Shown here: positions 43,465 to 52,084 of the stretch, piece after piece
Position numbering within the stretch: the first letter of the stretch is position 1
Layout of the letters: each line of letters starts with the position of its first letter
Origin: Hyphomicrobiales bacterium
GTDB taxonomy: Bacteria > Pseudomonadota > Alphaproteobacteria > Rhizobiales > Rhizobiaceae
Assembly: GCA_900473175.1 (NCBI GenBank)
Contig: UCKM01000001.1
Location: 1-64,000, forward strand
Length of the DNA: 64,000 nt
Reading direction: 5' to 3'
The notes under the pieces: generated by a model
Databases searched by the model: none
The model's input: the letters and a program-made list of their open reading frames with translations, nothing else
Told to the model about the DNA's origin: nothing
Program-made: the position numbers and the translations under genes

Positions 43465-43498
43465 AACTGTTATTTCAGTAATTACTGAAATGACAGTT
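43465..43498. promoter_or_regulatory. 34-bp near-perfect palindrome, probable autoregulatory operator of the GbsR/MarR gene
   Basis: The core ATTTCAGTAATTACTGAAAT (43472-43491) is a perfect 20-bp palindrome. It is extended by AACTGT (43465-43470) and ACAGTT (43493-43498), with only the pair 43471/43492 unmatched. It ends 16 bases before the regulator's ATG, so a bound dimer (or two) would cover the promoter or the ribosome-binding site. It probably controls the whole regulator-cyd operon. Confidence 0.82.
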
Positions 43499-43514
43499 AT
43501 GACGGAAAATACCG

Positions 43515-44087
43515 ATGAACCTGCCACCTCTTGTTCAATCCTTCGTTCTGCACTTCGGTGAGATGGGCAGCCGCTGGGGCATCAACCGCACCGTCGGCCA
43601 GATCTATGCCTTGCTCTATGTTTCGCCCGAGCCGCTTAATGCGGATCAGATCGTCGAAGCGCTGGGAATTTCACGCTCCAACGTCTCGATGAGTCTGCGC
43701 GAACTGCAGGCCTGGAACCTCGTTCTGCTCAAACATCTTCCCGACGACCGCCGCGATTTCTTCACGACCCCGGACGATGTCTGGCAGATCTTGCGCACAC
43801 TTGCTGAGGAGCGCAAGAAGCGCGAAGTCGATCCGACCCTCTCGGTTCTGCGCGAGATCCTTATGCAACAACCGGCCAGCGATGCCGAGCGTCATGCGCA
43901 AGAGCGTATGAGCGAAATGCATGGACTGATCGAGCGCCTGACCACTTGGTATGAGGACGTCAAGCAGCTTGAAACCGATCGTTTGGCCACCCTGTTGACG
44001 CTGGGCGCGAAAGTAACGAAACTGCTTGAGGCGAAGGACAAGATCGTTTCCCTCGGCAGGTCGAAGCGCTCTACCGAAAAGGGTTGA
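43515..44087 (+). CDS. GbsR/MarR-family transcriptional regulator
   Basis: A 190-aa regulator of the GbsR type. The winged helix runs from WGINRTVGQIYALLYVSPEPLNADQIVEAL to ISRSNVSMSLRELQAWNLVLLKHLPDDRRDFFTTPDD. A helical dimerisation region fills the second half. It is the first gene of the cydDCABX region, four bases before cydD, with a large palindrome immediately upstream. The arrangement suggests it regulates cytochrome bd genes and itself. The signal it reads is not evident. No cysteines that would suggest redox sensing are seen. Confidence 0.87.
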   Translation: MNLPPLVQSFVLHFGEMGSRWGINRTVGQIYALLYVSPEPLNADQIVEALGISRSNVSMSLRELQAWNLVLLKHLPDDRRDFFTTPDDVWQILRTLAEERKKREVDPTLSVLREILMQQPASDAERHAQERMSEMHGLIERLTTWYEDVKQLETDRLATLLTLGAKVTKLLEAKDKIVSLGRSKRSTEKG

Positions 44088-44091
44088 TGGC

Positions 44092-45879
44092 ATGGGCCCC
44101 GCAGCAGACGCTTCCTCTAGGACGCTTCATGCCGAAGCAGACCTTGCGGCCGAGCAGGATGCGCTGGGGGAAAATGCTGAGACTACAAGGCCGAAGTCCG
44201 CAATGCGCGATACGGCCAAAGCACGAAAACTCCCCATCGACAGAAAAGCGGCAATCTTGCAGATGTCGGCCGCGCTGCTTTGGCTGCCGCAAGCCGGGCT
44301 CCTCGCCATAGCAGTTGGGCAAATTGTTGCCGGCAACGCCCTAAGGTCTATATTTTGGTTATCGATCGCAGTGGTGGCGATCGGCATCCTCCGCGCTCTA
44401 TTCGACGCGGCGGGCACCCGCCGTGCTTTTATTGCGGCGCGTCATGTCGTGTCCGAGCGGCGGGAGCAGGCGATAGCAGCGCTGAGCCTCCGTTCGCCAT
44501 TGGATATTGGTCGCCCCGCTTCGGGCCTTGCTGCAAGCGTGCTCGCCGAGCAGGCGGAAGCTGTCCTGCCCTACCTTGCGCGCTTTAGGCCGATACGACT
44601 GAAGGCGACGCTTGTACCGGTTGCAATCCTGCTCTGCGTCCTGCCAATTTCCTGGGTGGCTGCGTTCGTACTTCTGATCTCCGCCCCGCTTATCCCGCTG
44701 TTCATGGCCCTGATTGGCTGGCGCGCCAAAGCGGCGAGCGAGAAGCAACTGGTCGAAATGGGCAGCATGAACGCGTTTCTTCTCGATCGTCTGCGTGGGC
44801 TAGCCACCCTCCGTTCGTTTGAGGCCGTCGAGATGACCGCGCAACGGCTTAGGGCCAATGCCGAGTCGCTGCGGGTTCGCACAATGGCTGTCCTGCGCAT
44901 CGCGTTTCTATCCTCCGCCGTGCTCGAACTTTTTGCGGCGCTCGGCGTAGCCATGGTTGCGGTCTATGTCGGGTTTCATCTGCTAGGGCATCTTGATTTT
45001 GGTGCGTGGGGGAAACGGTTGAGCCTGGCCGAGGGGTTGTTCATCCTGTTGCTTGCCCCGGCTTTCTTCGAGCCGCTGCGTGAACTGGCATCGGTTTGGC
45101 ACGACAGGGCTGCCGGCGAAGCGGCGCTCGCGGCGCTTGTAGACCTGGCAAATGCGGATGGCACAATACTCGGCGCCGAAGCCGCGGGACGTGTGCTGCA
45201 AAGGTCGAGGGAGAAGGCGACGGATGTTCGCATCGATGAGCTTTCGTTCCGCCATGCGGGTAGCGCGTCTTTCGTGTTCGAGAATACCAATCTTCACGTC
45301 CGCCCGGGTGAAAGGGTGGCGTTGCTCGGGCCAAGCGGTTCAGGAAAGTCAACGCTACTTGCCCTGATTGCTGGTCTTGCGTCCTTCGAGGACGGCAGCA
45401 TCCAAATCGATGGCGAGCCGCTCGGGCAAACAACAGCCGCTGCTCTGCGGCGTCAGATGATCTGGATCGGTCAGCGGCCTCACATCTTTGCCGGCTCAAT
45501 ATCGGACAATATCTCATTGGGACGGCAGGCCGTTGGTTCTGCGGCAGTCGATGCGGCCCTGCAATTTGCCAAGCTTCAACACGTGGCGAATGCTCGTGGG
45601 GATGCACAGATAGGCGAAGGCGGTTCAGGTCTTTCCGGTGGAGAGATTCTTCGCCTGGCTCTTGCCCGCGCTGCGGTAGATCCGCATGGACGTCTGATCA
45701 TCGCGGACGAACCGACCGCGCACCTTGACTTCGCAACGGCAAACGACATCACGGAGCGCCTGCTGCGTCTATCGGCGGGCAAGACACTTATCGTCGCTAC
45801 GCACGATCCGATTCTGGCAAGCCGTTTCGACCGGATCATCACCATGTCGCAGGACGTGAATTCGAGGGAAGCTGCATGA
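44092..45879 (+). CDS. cydD: CydD subunit of the heterodimeric ABC exporter for cytochrome bd assembly
   Basis: A 595-aa half-transporter. A 50-residue polar N-terminal extension precedes about six membrane helices (KAAILQMSAALLWLPQAGLLAIAVGQI first). The ATPase has Walker A LLGPSGSGKSTLLAL, signature LSGGEILRLALARA and Walker B RLIIADEPTAHLD. With CydC it exports glutathione/cysteine (and affects heme) to the periplasm, needed for cytochrome bd maturation. ATG 44092 is used. The frame is open upstream. It overlaps cydC by four bases. Confidence 0.92.
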   Translation: MGPAADASSRTLHAEADLAAEQDALGENAETTRPKSAMRDTAKARKLPIDRKAAILQMSAALLWLPQAGLLAIAVGQIVAGNALRSIFWLSIAVVAIGILRALFDAAGTRRAFIAARHVVSERREQAIAALSLRSPLDIGRPASGLAASVLAEQAEAVLPYLARFRPIRLKATLVPVAILLCVLPISWVAAFVLLISAPLIPLFMALIGWRAKAASEKQLVEMGSMNAFLLDRLRGLATLRSFEAVEMTAQRLRANAESLRVRTMAVLRIAFLSSAVLELFAALGVAMVAVYVGFHLLGHLDFGAWGKRLSLAEGLFILLLAPAFFEPLRELASVWHDRAAGEAALAALVDLANADGTILGAEAAGRVLQRSREKATDVRIDELSFRHAGSASFVFENTNLHVRPGERVALLGPSGSGKSTLLALIAGLASFEDGSIQIDGEPLGQTTAAALRRQMIWIGQRPHIFAGSISDNISLGRQAVGSAAVDAALQFAKLQHVANARGDAQIGEGGSGLSGGEILRLALARAAVDPHGRLIIADEPTAHLDFATANDITERLLRLSAGKTLIVATHDPILASRFDRIITMSQDVNSREAA

Positions 45880-47567
45880 TGACCCTGTTGCGCACACTCC
45901 GGCCAGTCGTCGCATTGTTCTATGTCGAGCGGCGCGGAATGCTGATGGCGGGTGCACTGCTGGCCGCTGTGACAGTCCTAGCCGGTATCGCGCTGCTCGG
46001 ACTCTCCGGCTGGTTCATTACCGCCACCGCTATCGCCGGACTGTCATCGGCAGCTGCCATTGCATTTGACGTGTTTGCGCCGGCCGCGGCGATCCGCTTT
46101 TTGGCCCTGAGCCGTACGGCGGCGCGCTACGGCGAGCGGCTGGCGACGCACGATGCGACACTCGGCGTGCTGGCTGGGCTACGCGAGCGCCTTTTCCGTA
46201 GCTGGTCGCAGCCGCGCCTGGCCAGGGACCTGCAGCGCCGGCCCGCAAAGCTTCTTTTCCGGCTGACCGCTGATATCGATGCGCTAGACTCCCTCTATCT
46301 ACGGGTGCTGGTGCCCCTTGCGGTTGCACTTTCCACAGTTCTCGCTGTCACCGTTGCGTTGGGTCTGATGCACCCGCTATTGGGGCTAGGCGCTGGATTC
46401 TGGCTTCTCGCCACCGGGCTTGGCATCCCGCTCGCGGCTGCGCGCTTGTCGCAGGCACCTTCGCGGCGACGCGCCCACGCTTTGGAGACGCTTCGTTCGC
46501 GTACGATCGATCTCGTCGCCGGGCAAACGGATCTGGTCATGGTTGGCCAGCTTGCGGCGCAGCAGAAGGCCGTCACAGCGGCAGACCGCCGGTTGGCACA
46601 GTCCGACGATGCGATGAACCGGATCGAAACCATCGTAAATGCCGGGTTTGGCGCGTCATCCGCGATCTTGCTTGGCGGTACGCTTTTTGCTGTCGCCGCC
46701 CTGGCTAATGCCGGCGCCATCAGTGGACCGGTGGCTGCCCTTGGGCTTCTCATCGCATTTGCCGCACTCGAGCCATTTGCGGGCTTGCGTCGTGGCGCCG
46801 TCGAGCTTGGTCGCACGCTTCTCGCGGCCCGGCGCATTGGACCAAGCCTCACCCCTGCAGCGCCCCTGGCCCCGGTGAATCCAGCCAAGGATGAACTGGC
46901 GGTCCAGCTGGTCAAAGTGACTGTCAGGCATGAGCGTGCCCCCCTCCCCTCGCTTCACGATTTGAGCCTATCCGTCGCCCAAGGCGAACGCGTGGCTCTC
47001 ATCGGTTCGAGCGGTGCCGGAAAATCGACCGTTCTTGGCCTCATCACAGGCGAACTCGCCGTGCAAGAAGGACGTGCGGAAGCTCGACCGGCAACACTGC
47101 TGACGCAACGCACCGAACTGTTCCAGGACACTCTGCGCGACAATCTGCGGCTCGCCGCGCCCACAGCCGGTGACGCGCAATTGCTAGGCTCGATTGCGCA
47201 GGCCGGGCTCGCGGATTTGGTTGCAGCTTTGCCGGCAGGGCTCGACACAATGCTAGGTGAAGGCGGCCACGGCCTTTCAGGTGGTCAGGCAAGGCGACTT
47301 GCACTGGCTCGCCTTCTTTTGCGTGATACGCCCCTGTGGTTGCTGGACGAGCCCACTGAGGGACTCGATGGCGAGACGGCACGCGATGTGCTGCGCCGTC
47401 TGGCGCGCCTGATGCACGGGCGCACCGTCATAATCGCAACGCATATCAGACGTGAGGCGGCGATCGCCAACCGGCTGGTGATCCTTGAGCATGGCCGGAT
47501 CGTTGCCGCGCATAGCCGAGGAACACAGGACTTCGATACCGCCCTCGCCGCGCTCCGGCCGGACTGA
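45876..47567 (+). CDS. cydC: CydC subunit of the heterodimeric ABC exporter
   Basis: A 563-aa partner of CydD. The membrane domain starts GMLMAGALLAAVTVLAGIALLGLSGWFITA, a motif typical of CydC. The ATPase has Walker A IGSSGAGKSTVLGL, signature LSGGQARRLALARLLL, Walker B PLWLLDEPTEGLD and H-loop IIATHIRRE. Its start lies in the cydD stop (ATGATGA). Identification is from membrane-domain motif, paired arrangement and the following cydAB. Confidence 0.92.
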   Translation: MMTLLRTLRPVVALFYVERRGMLMAGALLAAVTVLAGIALLGLSGWFITATAIAGLSSAAAIAFDVFAPAAAIRFLALSRTAARYGERLATHDATLGVLAGLRERLFRSWSQPRLARDLQRRPAKLLFRLTADIDALDSLYLRVLVPLAVALSTVLAVTVALGLMHPLLGLGAGFWLLATGLGIPLAAARLSQAPSRRRAHALETLRSRTIDLVAGQTDLVMVGQLAAQQKAVTAADRRLAQSDDAMNRIETIVNAGFGASSAILLGGTLFAVAALANAGAISGPVAALGLLIAFAALEPFAGLRRGAVELGRTLLAARRIGPSLTPAAPLAPVNPAKDELAVQLVKVTVRHERAPLPSLHDLSLSVAQGERVALIGSSGAGKSTVLGLITGELAVQEGRAEARPATLLTQRTELFQDTLRDNLRLAAPTAGDAQLLGSIAQAGLADLVAALPAGLDTMLGEGGHGLSGGQARRLALARLLLRDTPLWLLDEPTEGLDGETARDVLRRLARLMHGRTVIIATHIRREAAIANRLVILEHGRIVAAHSRGTQDFDTALAALRPD

Positions 47568-47646
47568 GGATCCGCAATCCAAATCCGACACCCGCGCGAG
47601 GTGGGTGCCGGTCAACAGGGGGGTCGGGAATTCCCGGCCAGAAGCA

Positions 47647-49224
47647 ATGGAACTCGACATCGTGGCGCTCTCGCGCCTGCAATTTGCGATTACGGCTCTA
47701 TATCATTTCCTCTTCGTTCCACTGACGCTTGGACTATCCATACTGCTGGCGATCATGGAAACAGTCTATGTCATGACAGGTCGCGTCATATGGCGCCAGA
47801 TGACAAAATTCTGGGGCACGCTGTTCGGCATCAATTTCGCCATTGGGGTGGCGACCGGCATCGTCATGGAATTTCAGTTCGGCATGAACTGGAGCTACTA
47901 CAGCCACTATGTGGGCGATATCTTCGGGGCGCCGCTGGCGATCGAAGGGCTGATGGCCTTCTTCCTCGAGGCAACGTTCGTCGGCCTGTTCTTCTTCGGC
48001 TGGGACAAGCTCTCCAAGGTCGGGCACCTCGCCGCGACATGGGCCGTGGCGGCGGGTTCCAACTTCTCGGCGCTGTGGATTCTCATTGCCAATGGCTGGA
48101 TGCAAAATCCTGTGGGTGCGGCCTTCAATCCAGAGACGATGCGCATGGAAGTCACTGATTTCTATGAGGTTTTGTTCAATCCGGTTGCTCAGGCGAAGTT
48201 CGTGCATACCGTATCGGCGGGCTATGTAACGGCGTCCCTATTCGTGCTCGGCGTTTCGGCATGGTACGCCCTGAAAGGCCGGCACATCCAGCTTGCAAAG
48301 CGGTCGATGACCGTAGCGGCCTCGTTTGGTCTGGCGGCATCGCTCTCGGTCGTGGTCCTCGGCGACGAGAGCGGATACCTTTCCGGCGAACATCAGAAAA
48401 TGAAACTCGCATCCATTGAAGCGATGTGGCACACCGAGCCGGCACCGGCAGCATTCACCCTGTTCGGCATCCCCGACATCGAAGCGCGTGAAACCCACTA
48501 CGCCGTTCGCATCCCCTGGGTCATGGGTTTGATCGGCACGCGGTCGTTGACGACCGAGATACCCGGTATCAAGGAGCTGGTCGACCGCGCGAGAGCAAAT
48601 ATTCGCCAGGGACTGCTCGCCTATGATGCGCTCCAGAAGATCCGCGAGGTAGGCAGCACGACTGCTGTTGCCCCAGAGGTGCGCGCCGCATTCGAGGCGA
48701 ACGGAGCCAATCTCGGTTATGCCCTGCTACTCAAGCGCTACGTCGACGATCCACGCCAGGCCACCGACGAACAGATCGATAAGGCTGCCTGGGATACGGT
48801 TCCAAACGTACCGAGACTGTTCTGGTCATTCCGCATCATGGTCGGTCTTGGCGTCTTCTTCATCCTGCTGACGGCGACGTTCTTCATTCTTTCTGTCCGG
48901 CGCAAGATCGCTGCCTACCCGATTCTTCTGCGGTTGGCGGTGTTCGCGATCCCCTTTCCCTGGATCGCAGCCGAACTTGGTTGGGTTGTCGCCGAGTCCG
49001 GGCGCCAGCCCTGGATCATCGAAGGCGTGCTACCGACAGCCGCTGCCGTCTCAAGCATTGGCGCCAAGTCGGTGCTTCTCACCATCGCCGGTTTCGTCAT
49101 CATCTACACGATCCTCATCATCATCGAGATGGGGCTGATGCTCAAGGCGATAAGGAAGGGACCCGATCCCGACGTTGAGCCGGAAGCCGAGCTCATTTCA
49201 CCAACCATCGTACCAGCGGAGTGA
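47647..49224 (+). CDS. cydA: cytochrome bd ubiquinol oxidase subunit I
   Basis: A 525-aa membrane protein carrying hemes b558, b595 and d. The N-terminus is LSRLQFAITALYHFLFVPLTLG with the conserved His. Then GIVMEFQFGMNWSYYSHYVGDIFGAPLAIEGL holds the Glu/proton and heme residues, and the Q-loop begins KLASIEAMWHTEPAPAAFTLFG. The protein has the long Q-loop form, as in E. coli. C-terminal GRQPWIIEGVLPT is also conserved. ATG 47647, 79 bases after cydC, is the natural start. The open frame begins much earlier inside cydC. Oxidises quinol with O2 at high affinity in the inner membrane. Confidence 0.97.
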   Translation: MELDIVALSRLQFAITALYHFLFVPLTLGLSILLAIMETVYVMTGRVIWRQMTKFWGTLFGINFAIGVATGIVMEFQFGMNWSYYSHYVGDIFGAPLAIEGLMAFFLEATFVGLFFFGWDKLSKVGHLAATWAVAAGSNFSALWILIANGWMQNPVGAAFNPETMRMEVTDFYEVLFNPVAQAKFVHTVSAGYVTASLFVLGVSAWYALKGRHIQLAKRSMTVAASFGLAASLSVVVLGDESGYLSGEHQKMKLASIEAMWHTEPAPAAFTLFGIPDIEARETHYAVRIPWVMGLIGTRSLTTEIPGIKELVDRARANIRQGLLAYDALQKIREVGSTTAVAPEVRAAFEANGANLGYALLLKRYVDDPRQATDEQIDKAAWDTVPNVPRLFWSFRIMVGLGVFFILLTATFFILSVRRKIAAYPILLRLAVFAIPFPWIAAELGWVVAESGRQPWIIEGVLPTAAAVSSIGAKSVLLTIAGFVIIYTILIIIEMGLMLKAIRKGPDPDVEPEAELISPTIVPAE

Positions 49225-49230
49225 TCAATC

Positions 49231-50385
49231 ATGATCCTGCATCAATTGATAGACTATGAAGTTTTGCGGATGATCTGGTGGCTGCTGCTAGGTGTCATTC
49301 TCATTGGCTTTGCAGTTACCGACGGCTTTGATCTCGGTACCGGCATATTGCTGCCCTTGGTGGCGAAGACCAATATGGAGCGGCGGATCGTAATCAATAC
49401 GATCGGCCCGGTCTGGGAAGGCAATCAGGTTTGGTTGATCTTGGGTGGGGGCGCGATTTTTGCCGCTTGGCCCCCCCTCTATGCCGTGTCTTTCTCCGGC
49501 TTCTACCTTGCCATGTTTGCCATACTCGCGGCGCTGATCGTAAGGCCTGTTGCCATCAAGTACCGCTCCAAGCGCGATAGTGACCGCTGGCGTGCCGGGT
49601 GGGATGCAGCGATATTCATTGCAGGGTTGGTCCCGGCGCTGATCTTCGGCGTCGCTGTGGGCAACGTGCTGCAGGGTGTGCCTTTCCGCTTCAATAACGA
49701 CCTTCGCGTCTTCTATGAAGGCTCGTTCTTCGGACTGCTCAACCCGTATGCCCTGTTGTGTGGGATATTGTCGGTGGCGATGCTGATCATGCACGGCAGC
49801 GCCTGGCTCGTGCTCAAGACAAGCGGGCCTATTGCGGACCGCGCGCGGGGGTATGGTGCGACGGCGGCATTGTGCACCATCGCTCTGTTTGCGATTGGCG
49901 GGCTGTTCCTCTGGGCAGGTGTTGATGGCTACGTCATCACCAGCGCTGTTGCACCGGCAGGCGTGTCCAATCCCCTTACGAAGACGGTCGCGCAACAGGG
50001 CGGTGCCTGGTTCGTCAATTACGGCGTCTATCCGTGGCTGCTGCTAGCTCCAATTCTCGGTTTTGTGGGTGCGGTCGGTGCCTTCCTTGGCCTTAGATCG
50101 CGGGCGGAAGTCACAACCATCCTGTCGAGCGCCCTGTCGATCTTCGGCATTATCTCGACCGTTGGCGTATCAATGTTTCCGTTCATCCTCCCCTCCTCGC
50201 TCGATCCAAAATCGAGCCTGACTGTCTGGGACGCCTCATCGAGCCACTTGACGCTGTTCATCATGCTGGTCGTCACCGCGATCTTCATTCCACTCATCGT
50301 GGCCTATACGACTTGGGTCTACCATGTGCTTTGGGGCAAGGTTGGCGCGGCCTCAATCGAAGACAAGAGCGGTCACGCTTATTAA
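49231..50385 (+). CDS. cydB: cytochrome bd ubiquinol oxidase subunit II
   Basis: A 384-aa protein with about eight or nine membrane helices. The N-terminal half has LLGVILIGFAVTDGFDLGTGILLP and GPVWEGNQVWLILGGGAIFAAWPPLYA, the conserved CydB signature. It supports the heme arrangement in CydA. Six bases follow cydA, and cydX begins 14 bases after its stop. Length is normal. Confidence 0.96.
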   Translation: MILHQLIDYEVLRMIWWLLLGVILIGFAVTDGFDLGTGILLPLVAKTNMERRIVINTIGPVWEGNQVWLILGGGAIFAAWPPLYAVSFSGFYLAMFAILAALIVRPVAIKYRSKRDSDRWRAGWDAAIFIAGLVPALIFGVAVGNVLQGVPFRFNNDLRVFYEGSFFGLLNPYALLCGILSVAMLIMHGSAWLVLKTSGPIADRARGYGATAALCTIALFAIGGLFLWAGVDGYVITSAVAPAGVSNPLTKTVAQQGGAWFVNYGVYPWLLLAPILGFVGAVGAFLGLRSRAEVTTILSSALSIFGIISTVGVSMFPFILPSSLDPKSSLTVWDASSSHLTLFIMLVVTAIFIPLIVAYTTWVYHVLWGKVGAASIEDKSGHAY

Positions 50386-50399
50386 GAAAGGAGAGAGAC

Positions 50400-50519
50400 A
50401 TGTGGTATTTTGCCTGGCTGCTGGGACTGCCATTCGCCGCCGCTTTCGCTGTATTGAACGCAATGTGGTATGAGCTGGTGGAAGACGACAAGACAAGGAA
50501 CGAAGAGGCGCAGGACTAG
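50400..50519 (+). CDS. cydX: cytochrome bd small subunit CydX
   Basis: A 39-aa protein with one membrane helix, starting MWYFAWLLGLPFAAAFAVLNAMWYE, the known CydX pattern, and ending in a charged tail (LVEDDKTRNEEAQD). The ATG at 50400 follows a strong AAAGGAGAGAGAC site. The longer frame starting in cydB is spurious. It stabilises the CydAB heme centre and closes the operon. Confidence 0.92.
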   Translation: MWYFAWLLGLPFAAAFAVLNAMWYELVEDDKTRNEEAQD

Positions 50520-50562
50520 AATGCGCCGTCTCTCTCCCAGTCTGCTGCAATGCGTCAGGCGA

Positions 50563-50576
50563 TTTACTGCAGTAAA
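50563..50576. other. parS-like centromere palindrome 1
   Basis: TTTACTGCAGTAAA is a perfect 14-bp palindrome with the central GC expected of repABC parS sites. The same 14 bases recur at 52016-52029, between repA and repB. Two identical copies on either side of repA point to RepB binding sites for partition. Confidence 0.75.
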
Positions 50577-50744
50577 ATGGGAGAACTTCGCTAATGAAAA
50601 CAAATCGCTAGCCGGCCACCGGCTTGTTCCAATCGGGACGCGATCGGCTCGTAAACTCTCGGCGCGCCGGCCTTTCCACAGCAGGAAATCCCGTTAAGCC
50701 TTTGTTAACCTAAAAATTCTTGCCGGATCAAACGAATCGGAGCT

Positions 50745-50787
50745 TAATAGCGCTTCGCAAGAGCTTTGCTCGGAAAAAGCGCTATTA
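50745..50787 (+). promoter_or_regulatory. nested inverted repeat in the repA promoter/leader
   Basis: TAATAGCGCTT (50745-50755) and AAGCGCTATTA (50777-50787) pair perfectly over 11 bp. In between lies a smaller hairpin GAGC-ttt-GCTC. The left arm overlaps the likely -10 element, and the right arm ends 15 bases before the repA ATG. It can serve as an operator for autorepression by RepA/RepB, as a leader structure, or both. Confidence 0.7.
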
Positions 50788-50802
50788 GAGGTTTCGATTC
50801 AA

Positions 50803-52002
50803 ATGAATATCGCAATGCCTCTGCCCAAGTTCGAGTTCGATGACAAAATCCTCGATCAGGGGGCGGAGATCTCCCGCCGACTGGACCAGCTTCGGATGGA
50901 AAAATTTCCACCGAATGCGAAGAAGACGTTGCGCTCGTTCTCGATGGCGGAAGTCGCACATTATCTCGGTGTCACGCAAAACAATCTGAAACGCCTGCAT
51001 CTGGAAGGCAAGGGCCCCGTGCCTGCGCAGGCAGCGTCGGGCCGCCGCTCCTATACGGCCGAACAGATGATGGAACTGCGCTATTACCTCGATCGCAATG
51101 GCCGTACCGAGGTGAAGAAATATGTTCCGCACCGGAAGCCGGGCGACAAGTTGCAAGTCATCGCAGTCGTTAACTTCAAGGGTGGTTCGGGCAAGACCAC
51201 AACGGCCGCTCACCTCGCCCAATATCTGGCGCTGACCGGACATCGGGTCCTTGCCATCGATCTTGACCCGCAAGCGTCCTTGTCCGCTTTGCACGGTTTT
51301 CAGCCGGAACTCGATCGCAACCTGTCTCTTTACGAGTCGATCCGCTACGACGATGAGCGCAAGCCGATATCCGAGGTTATTCTTTCAACCAATTTCCCCG
51401 GACTCGACATCATTCCTGCCAATCTCGAATTGCAGGAATATGAGTACGACACCCCACTGGCAATGCAGGATCGTGCCTCGATCGAGGGCCGGCAATTTTT
51501 TACGCGTATTGGCAAGGCGCTCGAAGAGGTGGAAAGCCGGTATGATGTGGTTGTCGTCGACTGCCCACCGCAACTGGGCTACCTGACATTGACGGCCATG
51601 TCGGCAGCAACCTCTGTCCTCATTACAGTCCATCCGCAGATGCTCGATCTCATGTCGATGTCGCAGTTCCTGCTGATGCTTGGCGGCATACTCAAGACGG
51701 TGAAGCAGGCAGGCGCCAAAGTGCAACTCGACTGGTTCCGTTACCTGATCACGCGCTATGAGCCGACCGATATCCCCCAGGCACAGATGGTTGGCTTTAT
51801 GCAGTCCATGTTGGCTGAGGAAATTCTGATCAACCCAATGCTGAAATCAACGGCCATCTCGGACGCCGGTCTGACAAAGCAGACCTTGTACGAGGTCGAG
51901 AAGAACAGCTTTACCCGCACGACTTATGAGCGGGCAATTGAATCGCTCGATGCGGTCAATTCCGAGATTGCCACTCTCGTGCACCGGGCATGGGGTCGCT
52001 GA
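50803..52002 (+). CDS. repA: plasmid/chromid partitioning protein RepA (ParA family)
   Basis: A 399-aa ParA-type ATPase. The N-terminal 110 residues include a helix-turn-helix region (FSMAEVAHYLGVTQNNLKRLHLEGKGP) for operator binding. The deviant Walker A is VVNFKGGSGKTTTAAHLAQYLA at about residues 121-142. Then come LAIDLDPQASLSALHG and VVVVDCPPQLGYLTLTAM. It moves replicon copies with RepB and parS and represses the operon. First gene of repABC, with parS-like palindromes on both sides. Length is normal. Confidence 0.96.
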   Translation: MNIAMPLPKFEFDDKILDQGAEISRRLDQLRMEKFPPNAKKTLRSFSMAEVAHYLGVTQNNLKRLHLEGKGPVPAQAASGRRSYTAEQMMELRYYLDRNGRTEVKKYVPHRKPGDKLQVIAVVNFKGGSGKTTTAAHLAQYLALTGHRVLAIDLDPQASLSALHGFQPELDRNLSLYESIRYDDERKPISEVILSTNFPGLDIIPANLELQEYEYDTPLAMQDRASIEGRQFFTRIGKALEEVESRYDVVVVDCPPQLGYLTLTAMSAATSVLITVHPQMLDLMSMSQFLLMLGGILKTVKQAGAKVQLDWFRYLITRYEPTDIPQAQMVGFMQSMLAEEILINPMLKSTAISDAGLTKQTLYEVEKNSFTRTTYERAIESLDAVNSEIATLVHRAWGR

Positions 52003-52015
52003 CATGAGAAGAGGG

Positions 52016-52029
52016 TTTACTGCAGTAAA
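52016..52029. other. parS-like centromere palindrome 2
   Basis: An identical copy of TTTACTGCAGTAAA, here in the 82-base gap between repA and repB. The flanking G and C (GTTTACTGCAGTAAAaaC) fit the looser repABC parS consensus GTTnnnnGCnnnnAAC less than perfectly, but the position is one commonly used. Confidence 0.75.
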
Positions 52030-52084
52030 AACATCGATTTTCGATCGAAGGATCAATCGCTTAACCGCAAACGGGAGCAGATAG

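Larger units (their letters stand above)
50520..50802. promoter_or_regulatory. repA upstream region with parS-like site and promoter
   Basis: This 283-bp gap separates cydX from repA. It carries a parS-like palindrome (50563-50576), a plausible repA promoter (TTGCCG at 50720-50725, TTAATA at 50744-50749, spacing 18) and a long inverted repeat that overlaps the -10 element (50745-50787). No gene is seen. Confidence 0.6.
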
